Positions 44,567-53,881 are shown, counted from the stretch's first letter. The stretch is 64,000 nt of DNA from Halorientalis pallida (GCF_004118325.1 NZ_RDFA01000007.1:1-64000); one strand, 5' to 3'. A program made the numbers and translations. The notes: a model not told the origin generated them from the letters alone.

Positions 44567-45157
44567 CTACTTAGCGCGTCCGCGGCCGCCGTTGTTGCTC
44601 GGGCGGTTGTGTTCGGTGCCCTTGCCCTTCTTGTCGAGCCCACGGTTGGACTGCCCGGCGTTGGTCAGGCCGCGGTAGGCCCGGCCGCGCTGGGAGTCGT
44701 CACAGATCCAGTTGAGGTCGTCGTCGTTCTCGATGGCGGGGTGGTGCGGGTCGAGCAGGATCACTTCGAACCACTTCTGCCGGCCGTCCTGGCCGACGGA
44801 GTAGGAGTTGAGCACGCGCAGGTTGCGGTACTTGCGGGTGGCACGCTCCTCGGCGACGCGCTGGAGGTTCTTTCGGCGGGTGATCCGGGTCACACCCTGG
44901 CGCTTCGAGCGCCGGCCGGCGGTGAAGCGCTGCTTGCGTGCGCCGCCTTTGCGGATGCTGGCGCGCACGACGACCACGCCCTGCTTGGCCTTGTAGCCGA
45001 GCGAGCGAGCCTTGTCCAGTCGGGTCGGGCGCTCGATGCGTTCGAGTGCGCCCTGGTCGCGCCACTCCTGCTGGCGCTGCCACTGTAGGTCTGCGAGCTG
45101 TCCGTCGTCGGGGTCTTCCCACGCCTCTCGGATGTGGGAGTAGAAGCTCCGTGTCAT
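44567..45157 (-). CDS. rpl15e: Large subunit ribosomal protein L15e
   Basis: A 196-residue basic ribosomal protein of the eukaryotic/archaeal L15e family: MTRSFYSHIREAWEDPDDG, RPTRLDKARSLGYKAKQGVVVVRASIRKGGARKQRFTAGRRSKR, then NLRVLNSYSVGQDGRQKWFEVILLDPHHPAI and the RGRAYRGLTNAG tail. It binds 23S rRNA in the large subunit. Length and motifs are full. It is a monocistronic-looking minus-strand gene, preceded by a 234-base gap with a perfect hairpin (45188-45204), which may lie in its leader. Confidence 0.96.
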   Translation of the reverse strand: MTRSFYSHIREAWEDPDDGQLADLQWQRQQEWRDQGALERIERPTRLDKARSLGYKAKQGVVVVRASIRKGGARKQRFTAGRRSKRQGVTRITRRKNLQRVAEERATRKYRNLRVLNSYSVGQDGRQKWFEVILLDPHHPAIENDDDLNWICDDSQRGRAYRGLTNAGQSNRGLDKKGKGTEHNRPSNNGGRGRAK

Positions 45158-45187
45158 GGGCTATCACCACGGGCGTCGAGTGGTTCA

Positions 45188-45204
45188 ATTCCCCTCTGGG
45201 GAAT
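45188..45204. repeat. Perfect hairpin in the L15e / FNT intergenic region
   Basis: ATTCCCC-TCT-GGGGAAT: seven-base perfect stem, three-base loop, 31 bases upstream of the L15e start on the minus strand. It could be a leader structure for L15e or a protein site. Another AT-rich spot (GGGGTTAAACAC, ~45311) might be a TATA box for either gene. Confidence 0.45.
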
Positions 45205-45391
45205 CACATCCCGTCCTGTGGATCGGCGGGAACCGTGTCCCCGCGCGACGCGGCAGGTGCCCGCTGGTGCCCGTCGTCCAGCGAGTTACCCCGTTCTTCC
45301 CCACTGCCGGGGTTAAACACTTCGAACTCCGTCGACGGGGTTGCACGTGCCGGCAGTCCGTTCTTGCCCGCGCTGGGCCAACGTCCGGCGA

Positions 45392-46228
45392 ATGGCTACC
45401 GACCGCACCGATCCGTCGCCGACCTCCTACCGGGAGATTCTCCGTATCGAGATTCAGGAGGGACTGAGCGAACTCAACCGGTCGTCGGTCGGGCTGGCGC
45501 TCTCGGGACTGTCGGCCGGCCTCGACATCGGCTTCGGCCCGTTCCTGATGGTCGCGCTGATCAGCACCGCCGAGGGGACGTTCTCGGCGGCGACGATCCA
45601 CATTCTGACCGCCAACGCCTACGCCGTCGGGTTCATCATCGTCGTCCTCGGCCGCTCCGAACTGTTCACCGAACACACGACGCTGGCGGTGATCCCCGTC
45701 CTCCACGGCGAGGCGTCCCTCGCGGAACTGACCCGGCTCTGGGGGATCGTCTACGTCGCGAACATCGTCGGTGCGACGCTGTTCGCCGGCTTCGTCGTCC
45801 TCGTCGGTCCCGACCTCGGGGCCGTCGAGCCGTCCGCTTTCGGTGCGCTGGCCGAGAACCTCGTCGCCCGTCCGTCGGTGACGCTCGCGGGCGGCGTCCT
45901 CGCGGGCTGGCTCATGGGGCTGCTGACCTGGCTGGTCGCCGCCGGCCACAACACGATGAGTCAGATCGTCTTCGTCTGGCTCGTGGCGCTGACCATCGGC
46001 ATGGGGTATCTGCCCCACTCCATCGCCGGCACCGTGGAGGTCCTCTTCGCCGTCTTCGCCGGGCAGGGGGCGACGCTCGCCGACTTCGGTGGCTTCCTGC
46101 TCTGGAGTACCGTCGGGAACGCCCTCGGCGGCTCGGTGTTCGTCGCCCTCCTCAAGTACGGCCACGGGATCAAGGGGGGCAAGGAACCCGAAGCCTACGA
46201 CGACGAGGCCGACGTTGGCGAGTCCTGA
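45392..46228 (+). CDS. Formate/nitrite transporter (FNT) family protein
   Basis: A 278-residue channel of the FNT family with six helices. Characteristic parts: GLALSGLSAGLDIGFGPFLM (helix 1), ILTANAYAVGFIIVVLGRSELFTEHT (the family signature near SELFTExT), GGVLAGWLMGLLTWLVAAGHNTMSQI (His/Thr pore region) and SIAGTVEVLFAVFAG. FNT proteins conduct formate, nitrite, hydrosulfide or related anions. It lies beside the terminal oxidase genes; whether it serves the nitrite pathway (nitrite reductase is 6 kb away) is an open question. ATG 45392 precedes the first polar helix. Confidence 0.9.
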   Translation: MATDRTDPSPTSYREILRIEIQEGLSELNRSSVGLALSGLSAGLDIGFGPFLMVALISTAEGTFSAATIHILTANAYAVGFIIVVLGRSELFTEHTTLAVIPVLHGEASLAELTRLWGIVYVANIVGATLFAGFVVLVGPDLGAVEPSAFGALAENLVARPSVTLAGGVLAGWLMGLLTWLVAAGHNTMSQIVFVWLVALTIGMGYLPHSIAGTVEVLFAVFAGQGATLADFGGFLLWSTVGNALGGSVFVALLKYGHGIKGGKEPEAYDDEADVGES

Positions 46229-46233
46229 GTCGG

Positions 46234-46992
46234 TCAGGCCTGCGGCGTCGGCGCGTCGGTCACGTTCGCCTCGCCGCGGTGGCGCCCCAGCCAGTCCTCG
46301 TAGGCCGACGGCGAGACGACGACCACCTCGGTCCGCATCGTCGAGTGGCCCGACCCGCACAGTTCGGCGCAGTACCCCCGGTAGGTCCCCCGTTCGGTCA
46401 CGCGGGTCCGGACCCTCGTGTACTTGCCGGGGAAGGCGTCCTTCTTGATGCCCAACTGCGGGACGAAAAGCGAGTGGAGCACGTCGGCCGACGAGAGCCT
46501 GATCGACACCGGTCGCTCGGCCGGGAGCACGAGCAGGCTCCGGGTCGTCACGTTCGCTCCAGGGTACCGGAACTGCCAGTCGTACTGGTAGCTCAGGCCG
46601 CGAACCGTCGCGCGCTCGCCGTCGGCCGCGCTCTCGTTTGCCGGATCGCTGACGGCTCCGGGCGAGAAGTACGGTGTCGTGAGGACCACGTACGCGGAGA
46701 CGCCGACGAACAGCAGGATGATGGCGGTCGCGAGCGTCCAGGTGATCTCCAGGTTCGGCGAGTCGATGGTCGGCCGGGGGTCGGGGTTGTCCCGAAAGCG
46801 GAGCACGGCGTAGATCAGGATGACCTCGACGAACACCGCGAGCGGGAGCGCCACGTACAGCAACTGGGTGTTGAGCTCCCGGATCAGGTTCCGGTTGACC
46901 GACTGCGCGGCCGCGGGCGTCGAACACACCACAGCGAGGCCGGCGAGTGCGAGGAGCGTGCCCGCGGCCGCTCGGCCGGGTCGGGACTCCAT
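46234..46992 (-). CDS. coxB: Cytochrome c oxidase subunit II (CuA)
   Basis: A 252-residue subunit. A signal-like N-terminus (GTLLALAGLAVVCSTPAAAQ) is followed by two membrane helices (LLYVALPLAVFVEVILIYAVL and ITWTLATAIILLFVGVSAYVVL) and an outward cupredoxin domain. The dinuclear CuA motif is complete: VLHSLFVPQLGIKKDAFPG, then GYCAELCGSGHSTMR (two Cys, His, Met), with YQYDWQFRYPG upstream. It accepts electrons from a soluble donor, in haloarchaea probably halocyanin, and passes them to subunit I. It is divergent from coxA (47146), with ~150 bases between starts. Confidence 0.95.
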   Translation of the reverse strand: MESRPGRAAAGTLLALAGLAVVCSTPAAAQSVNRNLIRELNTQLLYVALPLAVFVEVILIYAVLRFRDNPDPRPTIDSPNLEITWTLATAIILLFVGVSAYVVLTTPYFSPGAVSDPANESAADGERATVRGLSYQYDWQFRYPGANVTTRSLLVLPAERPVSIRLSSADVLHSLFVPQLGIKKDAFPGKYTRVRTRVTERGTYRGYCAELCGSGHSTMRTEVVVVSPSAYEDWLGRHRGEANVTDAPTPQA

Positions 46993-47145
46993 CGTCTCCA
47001 CCCTCCACGTCGAGTCACAAAAGCGTCCCTCGACCTCTCGAAATCGGCAGAGGTCAGCCCGACGACGGGTCTGTAGCTTTTTGCCCGTGTCCGTGGACGG
47101 GTCGCCAATGCCAGCCCGCCCAGTCCCCACCTCTCCCCGCCACCG

Positions 47146-49407
47146 ATGAACCGGGCCGTCGTGGAGTTCGGTGCGCTGTGTGCACTCGCCGTCCTCGTCG
47201 TCGGCTTCGTCGCCTACGCTCGCCGGTGCGGTAGCCCGCGCGCCGACGGCGGCTACCGGGAGCGCCCGCTGTTCCACCCGAGCGTTCTCCGCGAGGGACT
47301 GGTCCGCTGGACGACCACGACCGATCACAAGGACGTCGGCCTGCTCTACATCGCGTTCGGCACGGTGGCCGCGCTGTGGGGCGGCGTCGACGCCATGATG
47401 TTGCGGACGGAACTGCTCACGCCCGCGGCCGACGTGTGGTCGGAAGCCACCTACAACGCCCTCTTCACGACCCACGGCGTCACGATGCTGTTTTTCTTCG
47501 TCACGCCCGTCTTCTTCGGCATCGGGAACTACTTCGTCCCGCTGCTGATCGGGGCCGACGACATGGCCTTTCCCCGGATCAACGCCATCGGCTTCTGGCT
47601 GTTACCGCCCGCGCTCCTCATCGCGCGGGCCGGCCTCCCCTCACAGGTCGCCGCCCAGGTTCTGGGCGCGCTCACGTCGGGGCCGCTGGTCGACTTCTTC
47701 GCCGCGCTCGAGGAACCCGGGATCGGCTGGACGCTCTACCCGCCGCTGTCGACCACGACCGCCAGCCCGCAGATCGACCTGCTCCTGCTGGGCCTGCACC
47801 TCTCGGGCATCGCCACGACGCTGGGCGCGATCAACTTCATCGTCACCATCTTCCACGAGCGCGGCGAGGGCAACTCCTGGGCCACTCTCGACATCTTCTC
47901 CTGGAGCATGCTCACGACCAGCGGGATCGTCCTCTTCGCCTTCCCCCTGCTGGGCAGCGCCCTGCTCATGCTGCTGGCCGACCGCAACCTCGGAACGACA
48001 TTCTACGCGATCACTGGCGGCGGACCGATCCTCTGGCAACACCTGTTCTGGTTCTTCGGCCACCCGGAGGTCTACATCCTCTTTCTCCCAGCGACGGGAC
48101 TCATGAGTCAGATCCTGCCCAAGTTCGTCGGGCGGAAGCTGTTCGGCTTTCGCTTCATCGTCTACTCGACGCTGGCCATCGGCGTCCTGAGCTTCGGCGT
48201 CTGGGCCCACCACATGTTCGTGACGAGCATGAACCCCAGACTGAGCGCCTCGTTCATGGCCGTCTCGGTCGCCATCGCGGTCCCCTCGGCGATCAAGGTG
48301 TTCAACTGGATCACGACGATCTGGGACGGCCGCATTCGACTCGCCGCGCCGGGCCTGCTCTGTATCGGCTCCATCGGAACCTTCGTGATCGGCGGCGTCA
48401 CCGGAGTCTTCCTGGCGGCCGTCCCCGTCGACGTGTTCTACCACGGCACCTACTACGTCGTGGGTCACTTCCACCTCATCACCGTCGGGATCATTCCGAT
48501 GATGATGATCGCGGCTTCGTACTACTGGTACCCGCTCATCACCGGCCGGTGGTACGACCGGCGGCTCGCGCGGTTCCAGGTCGGCCTGCTGATCGTCGGG
48601 AGCGTCGTCACCTTCGGTATCCTGCTGGCGCTGGGGTTCCAGGCGCTCCCGCGCCGGTACGCCAACTACCCCGCGGAGTTCGCCCCGCTCCAGCAGGTCG
48701 CGACGGTCGGCGGCTACCTGATCGGTCTCTCGGCGATCCTGTGGCTCTACAACATGATCTGGTCGTACTGGAACGGCGACCGGATCGCGGACGCCGACGT
48801 GTGGGACCTCAAAGAGAGCGACCAGTTCACCCCCGAGTGGCAGTGGCTGGAGGACCGACTCGAACGCAAATACGACGTGGAACCGACCGAACCCGAGACA
48901 GTCAGAGCGTCCTACACGACCGATCCCGAACAGGGGAGTCCCCACGTCCTCACGGACCCCGAGCGGTTGGTCAGATCCGTGGTCGGGGACACGCTCTACG
49001 GGGCGCTCGGGGGACTCATCGGGACGCTCGCGATGTCCGGTGTCCTGTTCACCGGGTCGTTCATCGGCGTGTTCGACGTGTCGGCGTTCGCCGAACTCGG
49101 CGGCCTCGTCGGCCTGGGCGAGGACGCCCGCGCCGGCTACCTGCTGTTCATCCTCGGTGGGGTCACGACTTGGGCGATCCTCTTCCGGGCCATCGCGGAG
49201 TTCCTCCCCGGCCGCCTGCTCGTCGTGACCGGGCTCTCCTACGCGACGATCATGTCGACGGGGTTCACGGTGGCGTTCTACACCGGGCAGACGGGGCTCG
49301 AACTCGTCGGCTACCTCGTCTTCGCGCTGGTCGCCCACTGGCTCTACGGGCTCGGGCTGGCGGGGACGATCCGCTACGCCGAGTACCGCCGGACGGTGGG
49401 TGAGTGA
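47146..49407 (+). CDS. coxA: Cytochrome c oxidase subunit I with C-terminal membrane extension
   Basis: A 753-residue haem-copper oxidase subunit I. Low-spin haem His in FTTHGVTMLFFF; CuB His and cross-linked Tyr in FFGHPEVYILFLPATG; CuB His pair in WAHHMFVTSMN; K-channel Lys in IKVFNWITTIW; haem ligands in VVGHFHLITVG; D-channel-type entry Asp in GADDMAFPRINAIGFW. It has E in HPEV, as in A-type oxidases. Beyond the usual end (~590), a linker leads to ~140 extra residues with four helices (GGLIGTLAMSGVLFTGSF through LVAHWLYGLGLAG), similar in layout to DUF6789 proteins. An extra N-terminal helix is also present. The stop overlaps the GTG start of the next gene. Confidence 0.95.
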   Translation: MNRAVVEFGALCALAVLVVGFVAYARRCGSPRADGGYRERPLFHPSVLREGLVRWTTTTDHKDVGLLYIAFGTVAALWGGVDAMMLRTELLTPAADVWSEATYNALFTTHGVTMLFFFVTPVFFGIGNYFVPLLIGADDMAFPRINAIGFWLLPPALLIARAGLPSQVAAQVLGALTSGPLVDFFAALEEPGIGWTLYPPLSTTTASPQIDLLLLGLHLSGIATTLGAINFIVTIFHERGEGNSWATLDIFSWSMLTTSGIVLFAFPLLGSALLMLLADRNLGTTFYAITGGGPILWQHLFWFFGHPEVYILFLPATGLMSQILPKFVGRKLFGFRFIVYSTLAIGVLSFGVWAHHMFVTSMNPRLSASFMAVSVAIAVPSAIKVFNWITTIWDGRIRLAAPGLLCIGSIGTFVIGGVTGVFLAAVPVDVFYHGTYYVVGHFHLITVGIIPMMMIAASYYWYPLITGRWYDRRLARFQVGLLIVGSVVTFGILLALGFQALPRRYANYPAEFAPLQQVATVGGYLIGLSAILWLYNMIWSYWNGDRIADADVWDLKESDQFTPEWQWLEDRLERKYDVEPTEPETVRASYTTDPEQGSPHVLTDPERLVRSVVGDTLYGALGGLIGTLAMSGVLFTGSFIGVFDVSAFAELGGLVGLGEDARAGYLLFILGGVTTWAILFRAIAEFLPGRLLVVTGLSYATIMSTGFTVAFYTGQTGLELVGYLVFALVAHWLYGLGLAGTIRYAEYRRTVGE

Positions 49408-49937
49408 GCGTGGCCCGCGAGTGGCTCCTGACCTACGGCGTCCCCTTCGTGGGCTCGGTCCTGCTCGCGGTCGGCATCGTCGGCGGTGTCATGGGTGGTT
49501 ACGCGCTGGTCCAGCCCGCGGCCGGTCTCTGTGGCGAGCCGAAGATCACGGTGGCGAGCGCGGGGGATACCGAACGCCTGCGCGAGGGGTACGCGCCGGC
49601 CGGCGGTCCCGACCTCGACCGGCTTCGGATGGAGGACCTCTCGCCGGCCGAACGCCGCGCGGTCAGGGCCGGGATCGAGGACCCCGGCGGGGAGATTCCG
49701 GTCGAGGGCGACACACCCCACCTGGCGGCGTTCCGACGGGGCGTCCTCGTCGTCGCCGACGGGCAGGCCCACTACGTGACGCTGGCGACCGAGAACGACT
49801 GCACGCAGGTGAGTCCGCTCCTCCTGCCGCTGGGGCTGGCCGCCGGTCTGCTGGGGGTCGTCGGCGTCGTCACGCCGCCGCTCTACCGCCGGTATCTCGC
49901 CTTCGAGCGCCGTCAGCGCGGGGATTCCGAGAGGTAG
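49404..49937 (+). CDS. Two-helix membrane protein coupled to coxA
   Basis: A 177-residue protein starting with GTG inside the coxA stop (GTGA overlap), so translation is coupled. An N-terminal helix (VPFVGSVLLAVGIVGGVMGGYALV) and a C-terminal helix (LLLPLGLAAGLLGVVGVVTPPLY) bracket a ~90-residue extracytoplasmic domain with two Cys (GLCGEP and NDCTQV) that could form a disulfide or bind a cofactor. There is no recognised family. Its fixed position suggests an accessory or assembly subunit of the oxidase. Convergent with coxC, with no gap. Confidence 0.75.
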   Translation: MSVAREWLLTYGVPFVGSVLLAVGIVGGVMGGYALVQPAAGLCGEPKITVASAGDTERLREGYAPAGGPDLDRLRMEDLSPAERRAVRAGIEDPGGEIPVEGDTPHLAAFRRGVLVVADGQAHYVTLATENDCTQVSPLLLPLGLAAGLLGVVGVVTPPLYRRYLAFERRQRGDSER

Positions 49938-50741
49938 TCACAGCGTCACGACCGCACCGACGTACAGTACGGTCACCAGCAGAATCCAGACGGCGTCGAC
50001 GAAGTGCCAGTACAGCGAGGCGGTCGTCACCGACGTGTCCCGCTCGGGCCCGCACGCGCCCCCGAGTGCGCGGCCGAACACGACCGCCAGCGTCACCACG
50101 CCGAGGAAGACGTGGAAGCCGTGGAGCCCGGTCAGGCCGTAGAACGCGCTCCCGAACACGCCACTCTGCAGGCCGAACCCTTCCACGACGAGCAGTTCGT
50201 AGTACTCGTAGACCTGCCCGGCCAGGAAGACGACGCCCAGCGCGACCGTGACGCCGAGCAACGCGCGGAACCGACGCTGGTACCCGCCGTTCAGCGCGTG
50301 GTGTGCGTAGTGGAGCGTGACGCTGCTGGCCAGCAGGACGGCGGTGTTCACGAGGACGAGCGAGCCGAGCAGGGCCGGCAGTTCGGTCGGCGGCCACGCA
50401 CCAGCCCGGACGAACAGATAGTAAACGAAGCCCGCGCCGAACGTCGCCACGTCCGTCCCGAGAAAGCAGATCGTCGCCAGCCGGTAGAGCCGCTGGCGGC
50501 GGCCGCTGACTGGTGCACCGAAAAAGCCCTCGACGACCCAGCCGGTCAGTCCGACACAGAGCCCGACCGTCCCGAGGAGTGCGACGGCGGCCGCGACCGC
50601 GGTCGGGACGACGCCCGCGGCCGTCGCCAGCACCGTGAGTCCGAGCCCGGCGTACAGCGCGCCCGCACCGACCGCCGCCACGAACGGCCAGCGGCTCCGG
50701 TGTTCGCCCTCGTGGTGTGTCCCGTGTGCTGTCTCGGTCAT
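49938..50741 (-). CDS. coxC: Cytochrome c oxidase subunit III
   Basis: A 267-residue membrane subunit with seven helices. Family marks: the WPFVAAVGAGALYAGLGL first helix, RLATICFLGTDVATFGAGFVYYLFVRAG, LVLVNTAVLLASSVTLHYAHHAL, the GQVYEYYELL segment, GLTGLHGFHVFLGVV and SLYWHFVDAVWILLVTVLYV at the C-terminus. It stabilises the oxidase core. ATG 50741 is used; the frame continues 23 codons upstream without family similarity. It is encoded opposite to coxA, so this terminal oxidase is spread over three transcripts (coxB, coxA plus partner, coxC). Confidence 0.95.
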   Translation of the reverse strand: MTETAHGTHHEGEHRSRWPFVAAVGAGALYAGLGLTVLATAAGVVPTAVAAAVALLGTVGLCVGLTGWVVEGFFGAPVSGRRQRLYRLATICFLGTDVATFGAGFVYYLFVRAGAWPPTELPALLGSLVLVNTAVLLASSVTLHYAHHALNGGYQRRFRALLGVTVALGVVFLAGQVYEYYELLVVEGFGLQSGVFGSAFYGLTGLHGFHVFLGVVTLAVVFGRALGGACGPERDTSVTTASLYWHFVDAVWILLVTVLYVGAVVTL

Positions 50742-50951
50742 GCCCCGCCTTCCACGTCTCGCCTGAAAACCGTCGGGTCCGTCGCCGAGCTTGTAGATCT
50801 CCCGTAACATTTCTCGCCGCCCACGCCCGAATTTTGTATAGCGACATACGATTTATCGCGTGGTTGCACGGCAGCCGCTGCCGAGGTGGTGTCTCCGTCG
50901 ATACAGGGCGTTACGGGTCGCCTACTGGGAGAAACGCGCCGATATCGGCGA

Positions 50952-51860
50952 TCACTCGCGGTGCTCGTCGACGGTTTCGAAGCGGCTCTCGGCGACGGCG
51001 GCCGTGACGGCGTCGGTGACCACGTCGTCGACGTGTTTCGGGTACTTCCGGCGGACGTAGCCGACGATGTTCTCCACGTCGCGGGCGAGGAGTTCGCGGC
51101 TGTTCTCGTGGTCGGTCGGGACCGCCTGGGGCCAATCGAAGACGGTCACGCCCTCGCTCCCGACGAAGACGTTGTACTCGCTCATGTCGGCGTGGACGTA
51201 GCCCTCGTCGTACGCTGTCGCGAGCTCCGCGAGGATCAGGTCCAGGATCGGCACGACCTGTTCGGGTTCGAGTCGCGTCCGGGAGAGTTCGGTGGCGTCG
51301 ATCTTCTCCATCACGATGGCGTGGCGGTTCTGATCGATCGGGCGCGGGACGCTCACGTCGGGATAGAGGGTTTCGAGGGCGTCGTACTCCCGTTCGGCCG
51401 CTTTGCGGGCGGTGTACTGCCAGGAGACGTGGTCGCGGTCCGACGTGTAGTCGCGCTCTTTCATCACTTCCCGGAAGTTCGTGTACCCCTCGCGGTGGTA
51501 CTTCAGGGCCAGGGGCTTGTAGGAGCGGACCTCGTACACGTCGCTTTCCTTGCCAACGCCCAGCGGCGCGCCGAACTCCTCGACGCTGTCGCGTTCGATG
51601 AAGGTGTGCAAGGCGAGGGCGTCGTAGCCCTCGAAGGTGAGCTTGAACCCCTGGTACTGGATCGTCTTTCGCTCGATCAACCCCCGATCCTCACACCGGT
51701 CGAGCCGGTAGTCGACGTTCTCCGGCGAGAGTCGCGAGAACTCGGGCAACTTTCCCCGTGCCACCCACTCCGAGAACCGCATCCCCTGCTCGATTCCCGA
51801 GAGCAGGTGGAAATCCTCGGGTTCGAGCTCCCGCATCAGCGGCGCGACGTTTTCGACCAT
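50952..51860 (-). CDS. rio2: RIO2 atypical serine/threonine kinase/ATPase
   Basis: A 302-residue RIO2 protein. The N-terminal winged helix (~1-90: LLSGIEQGMRFSEWVARGKLPEFSRLSPENVDYRLDR) is specific to RIO2. The kinase part has the nucleotide loop LGVGKESDVYEV, catalytic Lys in LALKYHREG, hinge EKIDATEL, catalytic loop YVHADMSEYNVFV and metal-binding DWPQAV. RIO2 acts in small-subunit ribosome maturation in archaea and eukaryotes. A TATA-like ATATAGCGG on the minus strand near 51933 lies within promoter range. The 210 bases between it and coxC contain nothing recognised. Confidence 0.95.
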   Translation of the reverse strand: MVENVAPLMRELEPEDFHLLSGIEQGMRFSEWVARGKLPEFSRLSPENVDYRLDRCEDRGLIERKTIQYQGFKLTFEGYDALALHTFIERDSVEEFGAPLGVGKESDVYEVRSYKPLALKYHREGYTNFREVMKERDYTSDRDHVSWQYTARKAAEREYDALETLYPDVSVPRPIDQNRHAIVMEKIDATELSRTRLEPEQVVPILDLILAELATAYDEGYVHADMSEYNVFVGSEGVTVFDWPQAVPTDHENSRELLARDVENIVGYVRRKYPKHVDDVVTDAVTAAVAESRFETVDEHRE

Positions 51861-52114
51861 TAGCCGTCCGTAGCGGGCCGGTCGGTAAAAGCCCGACGCG
51901 TCCGCCCGCTGGCGGCCGTAAATTCCATTCCGCTATATCGAATTCCGGCTGTGCCCCTCGCGAGTCACAGGGGCATTCGAGAGGGCTCCGCTGTGCCGGT
52001 ACCCGCCCGTGGAATCGCCACAGCCGGGGTCACGATACGGTCCTGCGGTCGGGCGACGATCCCTGCAGTCGAGAAAACAGTCAGCCAGGCCGCTGCTCCG
52101 CCGCGAGTGGGGGT

Positions 52115-53881
52115 TCAGTCGTCCGCCGAGATCGGTCGTCCGTTCTCGTCGGTCGGCGCGGGGCTCTCGCCCTCGTCGAAGGGGTACCACGACTGCTTGG
52201 CGTCGCCCAGGCACGGGTCCTCGTACCCCTCGACCTCTTCGGGTTCGGCGAGGTCGACGATGGTCTCGTGACCGGTGGCGTCGACCCACTCGCTGAAGGT
52301 CTGTCCCTCGGAGCGCAGCGTCGCGTAGGCCTCGACCAGGTTGGCGATCATGCCGGGAACCTCGTCGGCCGGGACGCGCTGGCGCACCCAGTCGATGAAG
52401 CTGGGTTCCTCGCCGATCCCACCGCCGACGCCCACGTCCATCGCCTCGACCATTTCGCCGTCCTTCCGGGCACGCATCCCCTGGAGGCCGATGTCGGCGG
52501 TCATGGCCTGTCCACAGTCGGCCGTACAGCCGGAGAAGTGCATCTTGATGCGGTCCACGTCGTCGGGGACGTCGACGTTGTCCCCGAGCCACCGCAACAT
52601 GCGGGCCATCCGGGCTTTCGTCTCCGTGAGCGCGAGCGAGCAGAACTCCGTTCCCGTACAGGCCATCGCACCCTGAGTGAACGGGTTCGGCTTCGGCGAG
52701 TACGTGTCGAGGAACGGCTCGTCGAGCAGGCTCTCCAAGGCGTCGTCGGGCACGTCCATGACGAGCGGGTTCTGCCGGCGCGTCAGCCGGACTTCCCCGG
52801 AGCCGTACTCGTCGGCGAGGTCGGCCAGTTCGATGGTGGCCGCGGCCGGGAGCCGACCGACCGGCACCGAGAGCCCGACGTAGTTTCGACCGTCGGCCTG
52901 GTCGTAGACGCCCACGTGGTCGTGTGCGCCGAGTTCGGTGCTCTTCCCGGCGTTGTAGGTGTACTCGCCGCGGAAGTCCGTCCCGGCGGTCTCGAACTCG
53001 AAGTCCAGTCGGTCGGCCAGTTCCTCGCGGATCTCGTCGGTGCCGAGGTCGTCGACGAAAAAGCGGCCGCGGTTCTTCGAGCGGTTCGTCCGGTCACCCG
53101 CCTGGTGGTAGAACTCGACGAACGCCCGGACCGTCTCGACGGCGTGTGCGGGCCGGACGAACAGGTCGAGCGGGCGCGCCCGGCGTGGCTCCCGGCCGCC
53201 CAGTCCGCCGCCGACCCGGACGTTGAACCCCGTGGTCGGTTCGCCGTCGATAATCTTGCGGGCGGGTTCGAGTCCGATGTCGTTGATGGCGTCCTGTGCA
53301 CACCCCTGCCGACAGCCCGAGACGGAGATGTTGAACTTCCGGGGCATGTTACAGAGGTCGTCGTCGTCCCGGATGGTTTCTTGAATCTCGTCGAGAATCG
53401 GGCGGGACTCGACGACTTCCTCGCCCTTCCCGGCGACCGGACAGCCGGAGATGTTGCGCATCGTGTCGCCGCCGGCCGACCGGGAGGAGACGCCGACCGA
53501 CTCCAGCTTGTCCCAGATCTCGGGCACGTCTTCGAGTTTGATCCAGTGAAGCTGGACGGACTGGCGAGTCGTGAAGTCGACCCACCCGTTGCCGAATTCC
53601 GGATTGGCGACCGGCCCCTCGGCGTAGTCGCGGGCCACCTCACCGATGGCTCGCAGCTGTCCCGGCTCTAGGACGCCTCCGCAGTTGGTCAGGCGCATCA
53701 TGAAGTACGACTCCTGTCCGTCACGCTGGTGGAACACACCCCAGAACTTGAACCGCGAGAACCACTCCTCGCGTTCGTCCTCGGGAATCGAGTCCCACCC
53801 CCGCTCCGCGAACTCGAGGAGCTTCTCGCGTACCTCGTCGCCGTACAGCTCGTCTTTGATTTCCTCTTTTCTGTTACCCAT
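52115..53881 (-). CDS. nasD: Ferredoxin-dependent assimilatory nitrite reductase (sirohaem, 4Fe-4S)
   Basis: A 588-residue enzyme of the nitrite/sulfite reductase family. Two ferredoxin-like half domains (FFMMRLTNCGGVLEPGQLRA and NYVGLSVPVGRLPAAATIELADLA) alternate with two sirohaem/Fe-S domains (NISGCPVAG, ISVSGCRQGCAQDAINDIGLEP and the C-terminal domain). The four ligand Cys of the 4Fe-4S/sirohaem centre are C408, C414, C452 and C456 (ACTGTEFC and SGCTADCGQ). It reduces nitrite to ammonium with reduced ferredoxin. Nitrite rather than sulfite is inferred from the neighbouring NarK and nitrate reductase genes. It lies downstream of narK on the same strand, with its own promoter region. Confidence 0.93.
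   Translation of the reverse strand: MGNRKEEIKDELYGDEVREKLLEFAERGWDSIPEDEREEWFSRFKFWGVFHQRDGQESYFMMRLTNCGGVLEPGQLRAIGEVARDYAEGPVANPEFGNGWVDFTTRQSVQLHWIKLEDVPEIWDKLESVGVSSRSAGGDTMRNISGCPVAGKGEEVVESRPILDEIQETIRDDDDLCNMPRKFNISVSGCRQGCAQDAINDIGLEPARKIIDGEPTTGFNVRVGGGLGGREPRRARPLDLFVRPAHAVETVRAFVEFYHQAGDRTNRSKNRGRFFVDDLGTDEIREELADRLDFEFETAGTDFRGEYTYNAGKSTELGAHDHVGVYDQADGRNYVGLSVPVGRLPAAATIELADLADEYGSGEVRLTRRQNPLVMDVPDDALESLLDEPFLDTYSPKPNPFTQGAMACTGTEFCSLALTETKARMARMLRWLGDNVDVPDDVDRIKMHFSGCTADCGQAMTADIGLQGMRARKDGEMVEAMDVGVGGGIGEEPSFIDWVRQRVPADEVPGMIANLVEAYATLRSEGQTFSEWVDATGHETIVDLAEPEEVEGYEDPCLGDAKQSWYPFDEGESPAPTDENGRPISADD

Noticed and set aside
45181-45204. A tRNA T-arm-like GGTTCAATTCCCC sequence
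   Set aside because: No acceptor stem, D-arm or anticodon arm could be built around it; the hairpin ATTCCCC-TCT-GGGGAAT explains the pairing better.
44938-47076. A 712-codon plus-strand frame across L15e, FNT and coxB
   Set aside because: Shadow frame with Arg/Pro-rich, non-protein-like translation. The true genes in other frames and strands are well supported.
51952-51975. Inverted repeat TGCCCCT...AGGGGCA upstream of rio2 as a terminator
   Set aside because: Ten-base loop and no T-tract on either strand; more likely chance in GC-rich DNA.
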